Source: JAZIHH01 sp036678685 (lineage in GTDB: Bacteria > Bacillota > UBA4882 > UBA10575). Taken from it: a DNA stretch of 64,000 nucleotides. Each line of letters begins with the position of its first letter. The stretch's first letter is position 1. The notes under the pieces are model-generated. The model was not told where the DNA came from. It worked only from the letters and a program-made list of their open reading frames with translations, and did no database searches. The position numbers were made by a program, and so were the translations under genes. This document shows positions 1 through 7,938 of the stretch, one piece after another. Location of the stretch: NCBI GenBank assembly GCA_036678685.1, contig JAZIHH010000027.1, positions 186,001 through 250,000 on the forward strand, given 5' to 3'.

Positions 1-2
1 CC

Positions 3-140
3 GGCGGCGACGGCGGGACGGTTTATTTTTCACTACCGGGGGAAGACTCTGTAAAAAACGGGCCGTTCACGTCCGCCCATGACCGTCATGGAGGCGGACG
101 GTTTGCGGTTGGCCCCGTGATTTACAGGGAGGAAAGATGA
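3..140 (+). CDS. C-terminal end of an unidentified protein (partial)
   Basis: One reading frame is open from the left edge of the window to a TGA whose first two bases are shared with the ATG of the next gene (ATGA overlap). Such overlap is typical of translationally coupled genes. The visible tail of 45 residues contains GGTVYFSLPGE, which is mildly reminiscent of the last strand of a histidine-kinase ATPase domain, followed by a short glycine-rich end. This is too little to name a family. The alternative is a non-coding open frame, but the exact stop/start overlap argues for a real upstream gene in the same operon as the radical SAM protein. Confidence 0.45.
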   Translation, partial: GGDGGTVYFSLPGEDSVKNGPFTSAHDRHGGGRFAVGPVIYREER

Positions 141-1447
141 GGATTTTGTTGATCAACCCCGGTTTTGCCGGTACCTCCGGCGAAAAGAGAAAAAAAAGGA
201 GGAAAGGCCTTTTCCCTCCGTTGAACCTGGCCCTCGTCGCCGCTTACACCCCACGCCATCACCAGGTGGAACTGGTGGACGAACATGTCGGGGAGCTGAA
301 TTTGGACTGCCACCCGGATCTGGTAGGGATTACGGTCATGACGGCTTTTGCCCCCCGGGCGTACCAACTGGCCGACCACTTCCGGGCCCGGGGGATCCCG
401 GTGGTCCTGGGAGGAATGCATCCTTCGGCCTTGCCGGAGGAGGCGTTGCGCCACGCCAACGCCGTGGTGGTCGGGGAGATGGAGAAGATCTGGCCGAAGG
501 TGATCGCCCATGCGGAGCAGGGGCGTCTCCAGGGAATTTACCGGGCGGAAGAGTATCTTGACCTCAAAGGGATGCCTTTTCCCCGCCGGGAACTATGGCG
601 GGCCGGGGATTACCTGCTGCCCCAAACCGTACAAACCACCCGGGGCTGCCCGTTTTCCTGCTCCTTTTGTGCAGTTACCAATTTTTTTGGCCGGACCTAC
701 CGGTTTCGCCCGGTGGCGGAAGTGATCAAAGAAGTAAAAAGCCTTCCCGGCAAGATCATTTCCTTTGTGGATGACAATATCGCCGGCAATTTTCAATATG
801 CCAAAGAATTGTTCCGGCAGTTAAAATCGGTGAAAAAATACTGGTTTGGCCAGGCTTCGTTGAATATCGCCGCGGACGGCGAACTATTGCGTCTGGCGGC
901 CGAGAGCGGTTGCCTGGGATTATTTATCGGGCTTGAATCCCTTTCCCGGGAGAATTTAAAGGCCATCGGCAAGAAGACAAACCTGGTCGATATTAAACAG
1001 GCGGTCAAAAAGATTCAACGGCACGGTATTGGTATTGAAGGCGCTTTCATTTTCGGACTGGACCACGACGACGAGAGTGTTTTTGAACGGACCCTGAATT
1101 TTGCCGAGGAACTCCGGTTGGAAGGAGCCCAATTCGGTGTTTTGACCCCCTTCCCCGGAACAAGGCTGTACCGGGAATTGGAGAGCGCGGGGAGAATTAT
1201 TGACCGGAACTGGGCCCATTATACCGTTAACCGGGTGGTCTTTAAACCTTTGCACATATCCGCCCAACGCCTGCAAGAGGGGTTGGACTGGGCCTGGCGC
1301 AAGTTCTTCTCTTACCCGTCCATCTTCAAGCGTGTAGGCTTTCTACGCCAGCACCTTCTGCTCTTTTGGCTCTTCAACCTGGTCTCCAGATCCCGGGTCT
1401 ATAATTACCTGAAACGGAGTACCCTGGAACCGGTAGTCTGGAATTAA
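137..1447 (+). CDS. B12-binding-type radical SAM protein
   Basis: This 436-residue protein has the usual two-part layout of cobalamin-dependent radical SAM enzymes. An N-terminal Rossmann-like region (about residues 1-150) includes DLVGITVMTAFAPRAY and VVLGGMHPS. A radical SAM core follows, with the CxxxCxxC cluster motif at C171, C175 and C178 in the context TTRGCPFSCSFC. The three cysteines would hold the 4Fe-4S cluster that cleaves S-adenosylmethionine. Relatives act as methyltransferases or ring-forming enzymes in lipid, hopanoid and antibiotic pathways; nothing here fixes the substrate. The start is an ATG with an AGGGAGGAAAG ribosome binding site just ahead, and it overlaps the stop of an upstream gene. 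The family is certain, the reaction is not known. Confidence 0.88.
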   Translation: MRILLINPGFAGTSGEKRKKRRKGLFPPLNLALVAAYTPRHHQVELVDEHVGELNLDCHPDLVGITVMTAFAPRAYQLADHFRARGIPVVLGGMHPSALPEEALRHANAVVVGEMEKIWPKVIAHAEQGRLQGIYRAEEYLDLKGMPFPRRELWRAGDYLLPQTVQTTRGCPFSCSFCAVTNFFGRTYRFRPVAEVIKEVKSLPGKIISFVDDNIAGNFQYAKELFRQLKSVKKYWFGQASLNIAADGELLRLAAESGCLGLFIGLESLSRENLKAIGKKTNLVDIKQAVKKIQRHGIGIEGAFIFGLDHDDESVFERTLNFAEELRLEGAQFGVLTPFPGTRLYRELESAGRIIDRNWAHYTVNRVVFKPLHISAQRLQEGLDWAWRKFFSYPSIFKRVGFLRQHLLLFWLFNLVSRSRVYNYLKRSTLEPVVWN

Positions 1448-1505
1448 CGGCGTAACAAATTTTACCCGCAAGAATTAAGAATACAGTATTTTTCTTCTTT
1501 CCCCC

Positions 1506-1535
1506 TTGTCGGCAAGGGGCTTATTTATATATGAT
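1506..1535 (+). promoter_or_regulatory. Putative sigma-A promoter of the aminotransferase gene
   Basis: A TTGTCG -35-like box (1506-1511) is followed after 18 bases by a TATGAT -10 box (1530-1535). It lies about 65 bases ahead of the aminotransferase start in the only gap between the two genes. The fit to consensus is good for the -10 and moderate for the -35. Confidence 0.4.
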
Positions 1536-1601
1536 ATAGAGAAGGGCATAAGAGGGGAAAAAGTCGCCTGCGAAGAGGCCGGAAACAGAGGAGGTTCAGG
1601 A

Positions 1602-2798
1602 ATGAAACACTTTTTATCGGCACGCGCCGTGAAGATCAACCCTTCCCCTACTTTGGCGATTGACGCCAAAGCAAAAGAGATGAAAGCCCGGGGAGAGAAT
1701 GTCATCGGCTTTGGCGCCGGAGAACCCGACTTTGATACTCCGGCGATGATTAAAGAAGCGGCCGTTCATGCCCTCCGGGAAGGAGAGACCAAATATACTC
1801 CCGCCTCCGGAACCACCGCCTTGAAAAAGGCCGTTTGCCGGAAATATCTCCGGGAAAATGGTATTGAATATGAACCGGAAGAAGTAATTATCTGTTGCGG
1901 AGCCAAACATGCCCTTTATAACTTTTTCCAAGTTACCTGCGGGCCCGGCGACGAAGTGTTGCTTCCTGCGCCGTACTGGGTGAGCTACCTCGAACAAATC
2001 AAACTGGCGGGTGCCGAACCGGTAGTGCTGGAAACCAGTATGGAGGAGGGGTTTAAAATTTCCCCCCGCCGCCTGCGGGAAAGGATCACTCCCCGCACCA
2101 AAGTGCTGGTTATTAATTCGCCCAATAATCCCACGGGCGCCGTTTACACCCGGGAGGAACTTGCCGCCTTGATGGAAGTGGTGGTGGACCGGGATATTCT
2201 GGTTGTTTCCGACGAGATTTATGAAAAACTTAATTACACGGGGCGGCCTCATATTTCCATTGCCGCTTTGGGCCCGGAGATAAAAGCGAAAACCGTTATT
2301 ATCAACGGCTTGTCAAAGACTTTTGCCATGACCGGCTGGCGGATTGGTTACGCCTTGGGAGACCGGACGATCATCAAGGCCATGGCCGGGTTGCAGAGTC
2401 ACAGCACTTCCAACCCGACCACCTTTTGCCAGGCGGCGGCGGTGGAGGCCCTTTTAACCCCGCCCCGGGAAGAGGTTGACAACATGCTCCGGGAGTTTAA
2501 AAAGAGGCGTGATTACATGGTTCACAGGATAAAAGCCTTACCCGGCCTGGCTTGTCTGAATCCGGACGGTGCTTTTTATCTTTTTGTCAATATGGAAAAA
2601 CTGGCCGGCCGGAAGATCGGCGGGGAAACCGTTGAAAACAGCGACGATTTGGCCCGGGTTTTACTGGAAAAAGCCAAGGTGGCCGTGGTTCCCGGTTCCG
2701 GTTTCGGCGCCCCCATGTATTTCCGGCTCTCTTACGCCCTGGGCTTTGAAGAAATCAAGGAGGGATTGGACCGGATCGAACGGCTGCTGACGAGTTAA
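1602..2798 (+). CDS. Class I PLP-dependent aminotransferase (aspartate aminotransferase-like)
   Basis: A 398-residue fold-type I aminotransferase that transfers an amino group between an amino acid and a 2-oxo acid in the cytoplasm. Visible signatures are SPNNPTGAVY (around residue 171), SDEIYEKLNY (around 203), the PLP-binding lysine K239 in SKTFAMTGWR, and the substrate-carboxylate arginine R375 in YFRLSYA. The length matches the bacterial aspartate/prephenate aminotransferase subgroup (about 390-400). The frame is open further upstream, but the ATG at 1602 is preceded by AGAGGAGG at a good distance and gives the normal N-terminus (ARAVKINPSPTLAIDAKAKEM). It stands alone behind its own promoter. 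Aspartate as substrate is the likeliest guess; aromatic or prephenate aminotransferase activity cannot be excluded. Confidence 0.9.
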   Translation: MKHFLSARAVKINPSPTLAIDAKAKEMKARGENVIGFGAGEPDFDTPAMIKEAAVHALREGETKYTPASGTTALKKAVCRKYLRENGIEYEPEEVIICCGAKHALYNFFQVTCGPGDEVLLPAPYWVSYLEQIKLAGAEPVVLETSMEEGFKISPRRLRERITPRTKVLVINSPNNPTGAVYTREELAALMEVVVDRDILVVSDEIYEKLNYTGRPHISIAALGPEIKAKTVIINGLSKTFAMTGWRIGYALGDRTIIKAMAGLQSHSTSNPTTFCQAAAVEALLTPPREEVDNMLREFKKRRDYMVHRIKALPGLACLNPDGAFYLFVNMEKLAGRKIGGETVENSDDLARVLLEKAKVAVVPGSGFGAPMYFRLSYALGFEEIKEGLDRIERLLTS

Positions 2799-2800
2799 AA

Positions 2801-2840
2801 GGAGCGCAACGCAGGCGGCGTTTTCTCCCGCGTGCGCTCC
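2801..2840. terminator. Inverted repeat between convergent genes, possible weak terminator
   Basis: An 8-bp perfect stem (GGAGCGCA at 2801-2808 with TGCGCTCC at 2833-2840) starts three bases after the aminotransferase stop, between two convergent genes. No run of T follows on either strand, so intrinsic termination is only weakly supported. Confidence 0.3.
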
Positions 2841-2911
2841 CCGCCTTTCGTAAGCGTCTAAAACCCGTCTTCCACCCCAACGGTGGGCGTCCGGAAGCGG
2901 CTGCGCCTTAA

Positions 2912-3487
2912 CTAGATCCCGTCGCCGTCGGAAAAGAGGATCGATTCGACCAGAGTGCAGATGATATGACCCATAATGAGAAAGACCTCTTCCACGCGGG
3001 CGCGGTTCGCGGAAGGGATATAAAAGAAGTAGGGAGACGGGATTTTTTTGGGTTTGGGGTAACCGCTGAAGAGCAGAACACCAAGGTTCATGGTTTCCGC
3101 TTTCGTCAGCAGGGTATCGAGACAACTGTTTTTTCCGCCGTTGAGGAGGAACAGCATATCTCCCTTCTCCCCGTTTTTCTCCACTTGCTGCAGGAGAATA
3201 TTTTCATAATCCGTTTTTTCCTTCGCCTTTTCCCCGTCGAGAAGCACGGCGGGTAAAGGCGGTCTTTTCATAATTAAGCCCTTGTGCATTTCCCTGGCCA
3301 GGTGGGCGGCAATATCATGGTAATCATTAAGCCCAAGGTAAAGAATTTTACGCCGGGTCTGAAAAGTTTCGACCAATTTTTCCGCCATCAACTGCGCGGC
3401 GGCGATCCCGTCTCCGCCCAAAAGAACCGGTAAATGGGCCACATCCAGCACCTGTTCCAGGATAAACTCCTTCTGAAGCACGGGCAT
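2912..3487 (-). CDS. SIS-domain protein (GmhA/DiaA-like phosphosugar isomerase family)
   Basis: A 191-residue protein resembling the single-SIS-domain family that includes sedoheptulose-7-phosphate isomerase GmhA and DiaA. An N-terminal helix is followed by LLGGDGIAAAQLMAEKLVETF and then ILYLGLNDYHDIAAHLAREM, in the position where GmhA has its sugar-phosphate and oligomer contacts. A second half has GDMLFLLNGGKNSCLDTLLTKAETMNLGVLLFSG, a typical SIS strand-loop-helix. The start codon is preceded by GGAGGGAG. It is transcribed toward the aminotransferase and away from the next gene. Whether it is a true isomerase or a regulatory SIS protein cannot be decided; the usual GmhA metal ligands were not confidently located. 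Confidence 0.7.
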   Translation of the reverse strand: MPVLQKEFILEQVLDVAHLPVLLGGDGIAAAQLMAEKLVETFQTRRKILYLGLNDYHDIAAHLAREMHKGLIMKRPPLPAVLLDGEKAKEKTDYENILLQQVEKNGEKGDMLFLLNGGKNSCLDTLLTKAETMNLGVLLFSGYPKPKKIPSPYFFYIPSANRARVEEVFLIMGHIICTLVESILFSDGDGI

Positions 3488-3571
3488 ACCCTCCCTCCGA
3501 GTTGGTTCATGTCACCCGGGATATTCTATGAACATAAAATAGGGAAAGTGAATTAAGGAGGGATGAGAGCC

Positions 3572-3997
3572 GTGCAAAGCAGCCTGTTTAACCGGGGAAA
3601 ACCGGGCGCTTCCGGACGGGAAGAAAAACTGGCCGGGCCATGGCCTTACGCGGACCGGCCGGGGTTGGGGTTACCGGGCGGTGTTCCGCCGGGCGATCCC
3701 AACGTCTGGGTAAAAGCTTTTCAAGTCAAGTACGGGGGAGAGTTTTCCTCCTTTGGCTTTTCTCCCGCTGTTGACCGGGAGAAGAGGGCGGAGAATAAGG
3801 ATAATGAAATGGGGAGAGAGCCGCTGGCAGAGACGGCCGGCGGGGAGACCGGCGCCCGGGTCCGGCCGGGGACGGGGGAAAAGGAAATAAAAGAGGGGGA
3901 AGAAGAAACCGGAGTAAAAAGAAGGGAAGAACCCCTTTCTCCCCCGTCTTTAAAGGAGAACAGCCGGCTCCTGGTTTGGAAGGAGTTCCCCAAGTAA
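3572..3997 (+). CDS. Hypothetical low-complexity protein
   Basis: A 141-residue reading frame, very rich in Glu, Lys, Arg and Gly (for example GTGEKEIKEGEEETGVKRREE), with no family recognised and no membrane segment or signal peptide. An in-frame ATG at 3563 abuts the AAGGAGGG sequence directly, leaving no spacer, so the GTG at 3572 (about ten bases after the ribosome binding site) is the more likely start. The clear ribosome binding site is the main argument that it is expressed. The charged middle is likely disordered. It stands alone between a divergent SIS gene and the tRNA pair. Confidence 0.45.
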   Translation: MQSSLFNRGKPGASGREEKLAGPWPYADRPGLGLPGGVPPGDPNVWVKAFQVKYGGEFSSFGFSPAVDREKRAENKDNEMGREPLAETAGGETGARVRPGTGEKEIKEGEEETGVKRREEPLSPPSLKENSRLLVWKEFPK

Positions 3998-4060
3998 GAG
4001 ACATTTTAAGGGGAATTTTAGCGGGGAGAGGAGAATTATAAAAAATTTACGGCAACCATC

Positions 4061-4089
4061 TTGCACAAAAAGCAATTTTATGATAAACT
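4061..4089 (+). promoter_or_regulatory. Putative promoter of the tRNA-Ile/tRNA-Ala unit
   Basis: TTGCAC (4061-4066) and TAAACT (4084-4089) are 17 bases apart, and a TG one base ahead of the -10 gives an extended -10 element. The predicted transcript start lies about 20 bases ahead of tRNA-Ile. Confidence 0.45.
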
Positions 4090-4115
4090 TTATAAGTGCA
4101 TTAAGGATTTCGTGT

Positions 4116-4192
4116 GGGCGTATAGCTCAGTTGGTCAGAGCGCACGCCTGATAAGCGTGAGGTCGGTGGTTCGAATCCACCTATGCCCACCA
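4116..4192 (+). tRNA. tRNA-Ile (GAU)
   Basis: A complete cloverleaf: acceptor GGGCGTA pairs with TATGCCC, the D-arm has TAGCTCAG, the anticodon stem CACGC/GCGTG encloses the loop CTGATAA (anticodon GAU), and the T-loop is TTCGAAT. The 3' end ACCA is encoded. It forms a short unit with tRNA-Ala 33 bases downstream. The Ile-Ala order is the one usually found inside rRNA operons, but no rRNA is present here. Confidence 0.97.
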
Positions 4193-4225
4193 TTTTTTTT
4201 ATCATTTATTCAGCCGGACTAATGT

Positions 4226-4301
4226 GGGGGTGTAGCTCAGCTGGGAGAGCGCCTGCCTTGCACGCAGGAGGTCACCGGTTCGAATCCGGTCATCTCCACC
4301 A
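4226..4301 (+). tRNA. tRNA-Ala (UGC)
   Basis: Acceptor GGGGGTG pairs with CATCTCC (with G-U pairs). The D-arm is TAGCTCAGCTGGGAGAGC, the anticodon stem CCTGC/GCAGG encloses CTTGCAC (anticodon UGC), the T-loop is TTCGAAT, and ACCA is encoded at the 3' end. It is followed by an intrinsic terminator. Confidence 0.97.
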
Positions 4302-4365
4302 GTTAAAATAGGGTTTAGGTTTTCAGCCATAACCGGGTTTTCCGGAAATACATAGGCCAAAAAGA

Positions 4366-4399
4366 CCGGCGGAAAGAGGTTTTCCGCCGGGTTTTTTTT
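4366..4399 (+). terminator. Intrinsic terminator after the tRNA pair
   Basis: A perfect 10-bp stem (CCGGCGGAAA with TTTCCGCCGG) with a 5-base loop, followed by G and eight T. This is a strong rho-independent terminator for the tRNA-Ile/tRNA-Ala transcript. Confidence 0.85.
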
Positions 4400-4507
4400 G
4401 GCCCTTTTCAGTTTTTTACGCCCGGAGGAAGGTTTTTTCTCCGGACGGCGAATTAAATGTAAAGGTAAATTAAATGTAAGGGCGAAATGGAACAGGAGGG
4501 AAAGAGA

Positions 4508-4999
4508 GTGCAGAAAAAAGTTTGGATAACCCTGACGATGGCGGTTATTTTGATTTTGCTGGCGGCCGTTCCCGCCAGCGCCTGGAAAAACTGTGTGTGG
4601 CTCAGTATGGATCTGGATCTGGAAGCCCGGAAAATGGGGTTTTTTCACCAGGATGAGGTTATGACCCGGATTATTTCGGAAATGACAGGAACAAGACATG
4701 CCTTTGATATCTCTTTAAGCAACAGTATTATTAACTTTGACGCCAACTCCGGTTTATACGGGGAACTGGGGGTGAACCACCGGGACAGGCTGAACCTGCT
4801 CTTCGGAGGCGGATACAAGTACTTTGACCCGGTCTCCGGCTTTTTGTTGACGGTGGGAACCAAGTACTACCTTCAGGATGAGAGACTGGTCAATGAGGTG
4901 CAGTTTTTCTATAGTCTTTTACCGCCGCTTGTCTTGAATTTGAATTACAATGACGATCTGGGGAGCATCTTTGTGGGGCTGGGGATCTCCTTTCAATAA
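4508..4999 (+). CDS. Small exported beta-rich protein of unknown function
   Basis: A 163-residue protein with a classical signal peptide: KK, a hydrophobic stretch ITLTMAVILILLAAV, and a PASA cleavage site. The mature part alternates short hydrophobic strands with aromatic and glycine residues (NLLFGGGYKYFDPVSGFLLTVGTKYYL) and ends in GSIFVGLGISFQ. A final phenylalanine or aromatic residue after beta strands is the pattern of small outer-membrane barrels; here it is only suggestive. The GTG at 4508, eight bases after AGGAGGG, is preferred over an ATG at 4487 because it gives a normal signal peptide. No family is recognised. Its 3' end overlaps the convergent reductase gene by 7 bases. Confidence 0.65.
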   Translation: MQKKVWITLTMAVILILLAAVPASAWKNCVWLSMDLDLEARKMGFFHQDEVMTRIISEMTGTRHAFDISLSNSIINFDANSGLYGELGVNHRDRLNLLFGGGYKYFDPVSGFLLTVGTKYYLQDERLVNEVQFFYSLLPPLVLNLNYNDDLGSIFVGLGISFQ

Positions 5000-5925
5000 C
5001 CGGTGATGTTAAGAAACCCGGGACCGCTTTGTTTTGCGGCCCGGCGGGAAAGGAAGAGCCCCTGGTCCGGGCCCAACATCTTGCGGCCTAAATATTTCTC
5101 CAATTTTTCCGTGCGCAGGCCGGCGTTTAGAGGCCTATTCGCCTTTTGGCCCAGGAAGGCGGTGGGCACTTCCAAAATCAGCTCCGCCGGCAGGGAAAAA
5201 GCGCGGGCAATTTTACGGGCAAATTCCGCCCGGCTCAAGCGTTCCCGGCCGACACAGTTAAAAACTCCTGTGGCCTTGAGATGATGAAGACGGTGAATAA
5301 TCCAGGCCAATTCCCAGTGGTAAGTGGGGTTGCTTATCTGATCCGCCGGGGCTTTGATTGTTTTTCCCGCTTTTAACCGGTTTACTACCTGGTGAAGATA
5401 GTTTTTCGTCTCCGGCGCCCAGCCGTAGAGAACCGTGGTGCGGATAATCAAGAATTCCGCCAGCGAACTCTGGATGATCTTTTCGCCCTGAAGCTTGGTC
5501 CGGCCGTAGACGTTCAAAGGGGCGGCGGGGGCTTCTTCGTCGTAAGGACCGTCTTTGCCGTCAAAGATGTATTCGGAGGAAAGAAAGACCAGTTTGGCGT
5601 GGAGTTTTTCACAGGCCCGGACCACTTCTTCCACACCGCCGACATTGACCCGCCGCGCTTTTTCCGGGTGAGTCTCGCAGTAGTCCACATGGGTCAGGGC
5701 GGCGGTGAGAAATACGGTTTCCGGTTTTAAAAGCGCGATCAGTCCCGCGGCTTCTCCCGGCTTCTCCAGATCACAGGAGAACAAGCCGGGAATGGAGCCG
5801 TCCCGGCAGGTGCCCGTTACCTGGCAGGCGGGACATGAAGAACAGACCCGGTAAAGAGCGCTGCCGAGCAGGCCGCCGCCGCCGATGAGCAGGACTTTTT
5901 GGCGATTGCCACTTTTACCCGGCAT
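4993..5925 (-). CDS. NAD(P)-dependent sugar-nucleotide reductase, RmlD-like (dTDP-4-dehydrorhamnose reductase family)
   Basis: A 310-residue extended short-chain dehydrogenase. It has the dinucleotide loop GGGGLLG at residues 15-21, the strand VFLSSEYIFDG (RmlD relatives have FISTDYVFDG), and the catalytic pair Y140/K144 in YGRTK. ISNPTYHWELAWIIHRL and GVFNCVGRERLSRAEFARKIA, further on, are typical of RmlD substrate-binding domains. RmlD reduces dTDP-4-keto-rhamnose in cell-surface sugar synthesis; relatives include MAT2B-like proteins. The ATG at 5925 is chosen because GAGGAGGA lies just ahead; the longer frame would add 11 unlikely residues. No other rml genes are adjacent, so the substrate is uncertain. 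Confidence 0.82.
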   Translation of the reverse strand: MPGKSGNRQKVLLIGGGGLLGSALYRVCSSCPACQVTGTCRDGSIPGLFSCDLEKPGEAAGLIALLKPETVFLTAALTHVDYCETHPEKARRVNVGGVEEVVRACEKLHAKLVFLSSEYIFDGKDGPYDEEAPAAPLNVYGRTKLQGEKIIQSSLAEFLIIRTTVLYGWAPETKNYLHQVVNRLKAGKTIKAPADQISNPTYHWELAWIIHRLHHLKATGVFNCVGRERLSRAEFARKIARAFSLPAELILEVPTAFLGQKANRPLNAGLRTEKLEKYLGRKMLGPDQGLFLSRRAAKQSGPGFLNITGY

Positions 5926-6098
5926 AGGGATCCTCCTCGACAAAAAATATGCCAACAAAGCAAAAATAATACTGGATACCGGGAAAAACCGGCGCCTGTT
6001 TTTAACATGGTTCTACTTAACATAATATGAAAGATTTATGCCTGGTCCCACTGTTACCACCTGTGGTATTATTGTAGGTAACGGTGGAGGTGAGAAGG

Positions 6099-6860
6099 TT
6101 GCGACCATTTGTTCAACCTTTAATTTTACGCCGGGTCACCCTGATTTTGCTCTTATGCTGGCTGGTCCCTGTGCTGGGGACAATGGGAGTCAGCATCTTT
6201 TTTGCCGGAAGCGCGAACAAGGCGCCGGTAAAAACGGCGTCCCTTCCGGCGGAGGCTGCGGGAGAGGCAGAAGCGTCCCTTGACGCGGAAAAGGAAACGG
6301 CCGAAAAACCGCCGGTGGAAGCAAGGACCGGTGGAGACGGCAGCCCAACGGGTCCGGCCGTGGAAACGCCCTCCGGGCAAGCCGCCGGGGAAGCACCCAA
6401 GGCGCCGGCGGCAAGAAGCAACGGGCGGACGCCATTGGCAGCGGCCGGTCCGCAAAACACCTCTTCCGTACCTGTACCAAGCAGACCCCGGCCTGTTTCA
6501 GGCGCTCAGAATGTGGATCTTACTTTGCTGGCCAGGATAATTCATGCCGAAGCCAGGGGAGAACCCATCGAAGGACAAGTGGCGGTGGGAGCGGTCCTTT
6601 TGAACAGGATGCGGAGCCCCGGATTCCCCGATGATTTATGGAGCAATATTTTTAAGAGGGGGGAATTCTGTACCGTACGGGACGGCCAGATTTGGCTGGA
6701 ACCGGACGCCGCCGCCTATCGTGCAGCCCGCCTGGCTTTAAACGGCTGGGACCCTACGTACGGCGCGCTATATTTTTACAACCCGGCGCGCACCACTTCC
6801 CGCTGGATCTGGTCCCGGCCGGTCACGACTAGAATTGGCCGGCATGTCTTCGCACGGTAA
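6099..6860 (+). CDS. SleB-like cell wall hydrolase (Hydrolase_2 family), membrane-anchored
   Basis: A 253-residue protein with a short N-terminal membrane segment (VTLILLLCWLVPVLGTMGVSIFF). A roughly 100-residue Pro/Ala/Glu-rich linker follows, then a complete SleB catalytic domain. The domain starts with DLTLLARIIHAEARGEP, in which the glutamate of HAEARGEP matches the proposed catalytic acid of SleB lytic transglycosylases. It ends with GALYFYNPARTTSRWIWSRPVTTRIGRHVFAR split over the usual motif order. SleB and its paralogues cut spore-cortex peptidoglycan during germination. No peptidoglycan-binding domain is present, so this may be a paralogue. The TTG at 6099, seven bases after GGAGGTG, is the likely start; a GTG at 6084 overlaps the ribosome binding site. 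This gene is the best evidence that the organism sporulates. Confidence 0.85.
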   Translation: MRPFVQPLILRRVTLILLLCWLVPVLGTMGVSIFFAGSANKAPVKTASLPAEAAGEAEASLDAEKETAEKPPVEARTGGDGSPTGPAVETPSGQAAGEAPKAPAARSNGRTPLAAAGPQNTSSVPVPSRPRPVSGAQNVDLTLLARIIHAEARGEPIEGQVAVGAVLLNRMRSPGFPDDLWSNIFKRGEFCTVRDGQIWLEPDAAAYRAARLALNGWDPTYGALYFYNPARTTSRWIWSRPVTTRIGRHVFAR

Positions 6861-6874
6861 TATATACCCTATAT

Positions 6875-6902
6875 ACCGCCGGAATTAACGGCGGTTTTTT
6901 TT
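6875..6902 (+). terminator. Intrinsic terminator after the SleB-like gene
   Basis: The stem ACCGCC/GGCGGT encloses a 9-base loop and is followed by a run of eight T. Confidence 0.75.
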
Positions 6903-6975
6903 AATGAAGAAAGGAATTTCCGGCCCCGGATGGAAACACTTACAAAGAAAACAACGGAAAGAGGAGGCAATTGCG

Positions 6976-7518
6976 ATGTATTGGGAAAAAAGCGGACCGG
7001 AAAACACCGGCCGTACCGTGGCGGCAGCAGTCAAACGCGCTGAAGAACTGGGGATCACGCACATCGTTGTCGCTTCCAACAGCGGGGAGACAGTCCGCAA
7101 ATTTCCCGCCGGGAAATTGAACCTTGTCTGCGTCACCCACCAAGTGGGCTTTAGAAACCCCGGCGAAGATGAAATGCCCCCGGAAACCAGAGCCCAGCTG
7201 CAGCAAATGGGGATAAAGGTGCTCACCGCCACCCATCTTTTGGCCGGTGTGGACCGGGCTCTCCGTTTCAAGTTTCAAGGGGTCTACCCGGCGGAGATAG
7301 TCGCTTCCACCCTGCGGATGCTGGGGGAGGGAGTCAAAGTCTGCGTGGAAGTGGCGGTTATGGCTTTGGACGCCGGCCTTATCCCTTACGGAAAAGATAT
7401 TATCGCGGTGGGAGGAACCGAAAGGGGAGCGGATACGGCCCTGGTTATTGCCCCCGCCCATTCGCAGGACCTTTTCGCCACCAGGATCAAGGAGATTATC
7501 TGCAGGCCGCGGGCATAG
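6976..7518 (+). CDS. Pyruvate kinase alpha/beta (C-terminal) domain protein
   Basis: A 180-residue protein equal to the free-standing C-terminal domain of pyruvate kinase. Strands and helices run GRTVAAAVKRAEELGITHIVVASNSGETVRKF, NLVCVTHQVGF, and then ALDAGLIPYGKDIIAVGGTERGADTALVIAPAHSQ. In full pyruvate kinase this domain binds allosteric effectors; the stand-alone form is common in clostridia and its role is unknown. The barrel and active-site domains are absent. The ATG at 6976, eight bases after GAGGAGG, is preferred to an in-frame upstream ATG at 6904 that lies in the terminator tail of the previous gene. It appears to be a single-gene unit. Confidence 0.85.
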   Translation: MYWEKSGPENTGRTVAAAVKRAEELGITHIVVASNSGETVRKFPAGKLNLVCVTHQVGFRNPGEDEMPPETRAQLQQMGIKVLTATHLLAGVDRALRFKFQGVYPAEIVASTLRMLGEGVKVCVEVAVMALDAGLIPYGKDIIAVGGTERGADTALVIAPAHSQDLFATRIKEIICRPRA

Positions 7519-7534
7519 GGGGGTTAAAACAGGT

Positions 7535-7563
7535 AAAAAAAGCCCGGACAAACCTGTCCGGGC
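7535..7563 (-). terminator. Intrinsic terminator, second in a tandem pair after the tRNA operon
   Basis: On the minus strand the stem GCCCGGACA/TGTCCGGGC (9 bp, loop of four) is followed by seven T. It would stop minus-strand transcription from the tRNA cluster that passes the first terminator. The hairpin also sits 20 bases past the plus-strand gene. Confidence 0.75.
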
Positions 7564-7607
7564 CCTTGCCGTTACTGCCGTTAATGGCGGCTTGCAAAAT
7601 GATGGCC

Positions 7608-7638
7608 AAAAACAAAAGCCCCGGAGGAACTTCCGGGG
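7608..7638 (-). terminator. Intrinsic terminator of the tRNA-Gly/Cys/Leu operon
   Basis: On the minus strand CCCCGGAAGTTCCTCCGGGG forms a GC-rich hairpin followed by CTTTTGTTTTT. It lies just after tRNA-Leu. Confidence 0.7.
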
Positions 7639-7656
7639 TTTAATCCTTGTCATAGC

Positions 7657-7744
7657 TGGTGGGAAAGGGGGGACTCGAACCCCCACGGCCTTTTGGGCCA
7701 ACGGATTTTAAGTCCGTAGCGTCTGCCCGTTCCGCCACTCTCCC
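7657..7744 (-). tRNA. tRNA-Leu (UAA)
   Basis: A class II tRNA of 88 bases with a long variable arm. The acceptor GGGAGAG pairs with CTTTCCC, the anticodon stem ACGGA/TCCGT encloses CTTAAAA (anticodon UAA), the T-loop is TTCGAGT, and ACCA is encoded. It is the last of three minus-strand tRNA genes. Confidence 0.96.
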
Positions 7745-7756
7745 AAAAAATAAAAA

Positions 7757-7830
<74 letters not shown>

Positions 7831-7838
7831 GAAAAAAA

Positions 7839-7913
7839 TGGAGCGGAAAACGGGATTCGAACCCGCGACCCTCGCCTTGGCAAGGCGATGCTCTACCACT
7901 GAGCTACTTCCGC
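7839..7913 (-). tRNA. tRNA-Gly (GCC)
   Basis: The acceptor GCGGAAG pairs with TTTTCCGC in the usual register. The D-arm is TAGCTCAGTGGTAGAGC, the anticodon loop is TTGCCAA (anticodon GCC), and TCCA is encoded. It is the first gene of the three-tRNA operon. Confidence 0.96.
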
Positions 7914-7938
7914 CCGTTACTGTCCGGTAACATGTATA

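Noticed and set aside
122..511. Antisense open frames opposite the metabolic genes (for example minus strand at 122-511, 1614-2252 and 6940-7701)
   Set aside because: They lie fully opposite well-supported genes, lack ribosome binding sites and show no recognisable domains.
1506..1601. Longer start for the aminotransferase
   Set aside because: It would overlap the predicted promoter; AGAGGAGG precedes the ATG at 1602.
6904..6975. Longer start for the pyruvate-kinase-domain protein
   Set aside because: The extra residues fall in the terminator tail of the previous gene; the ATG at 6976 has the ribosome binding site.
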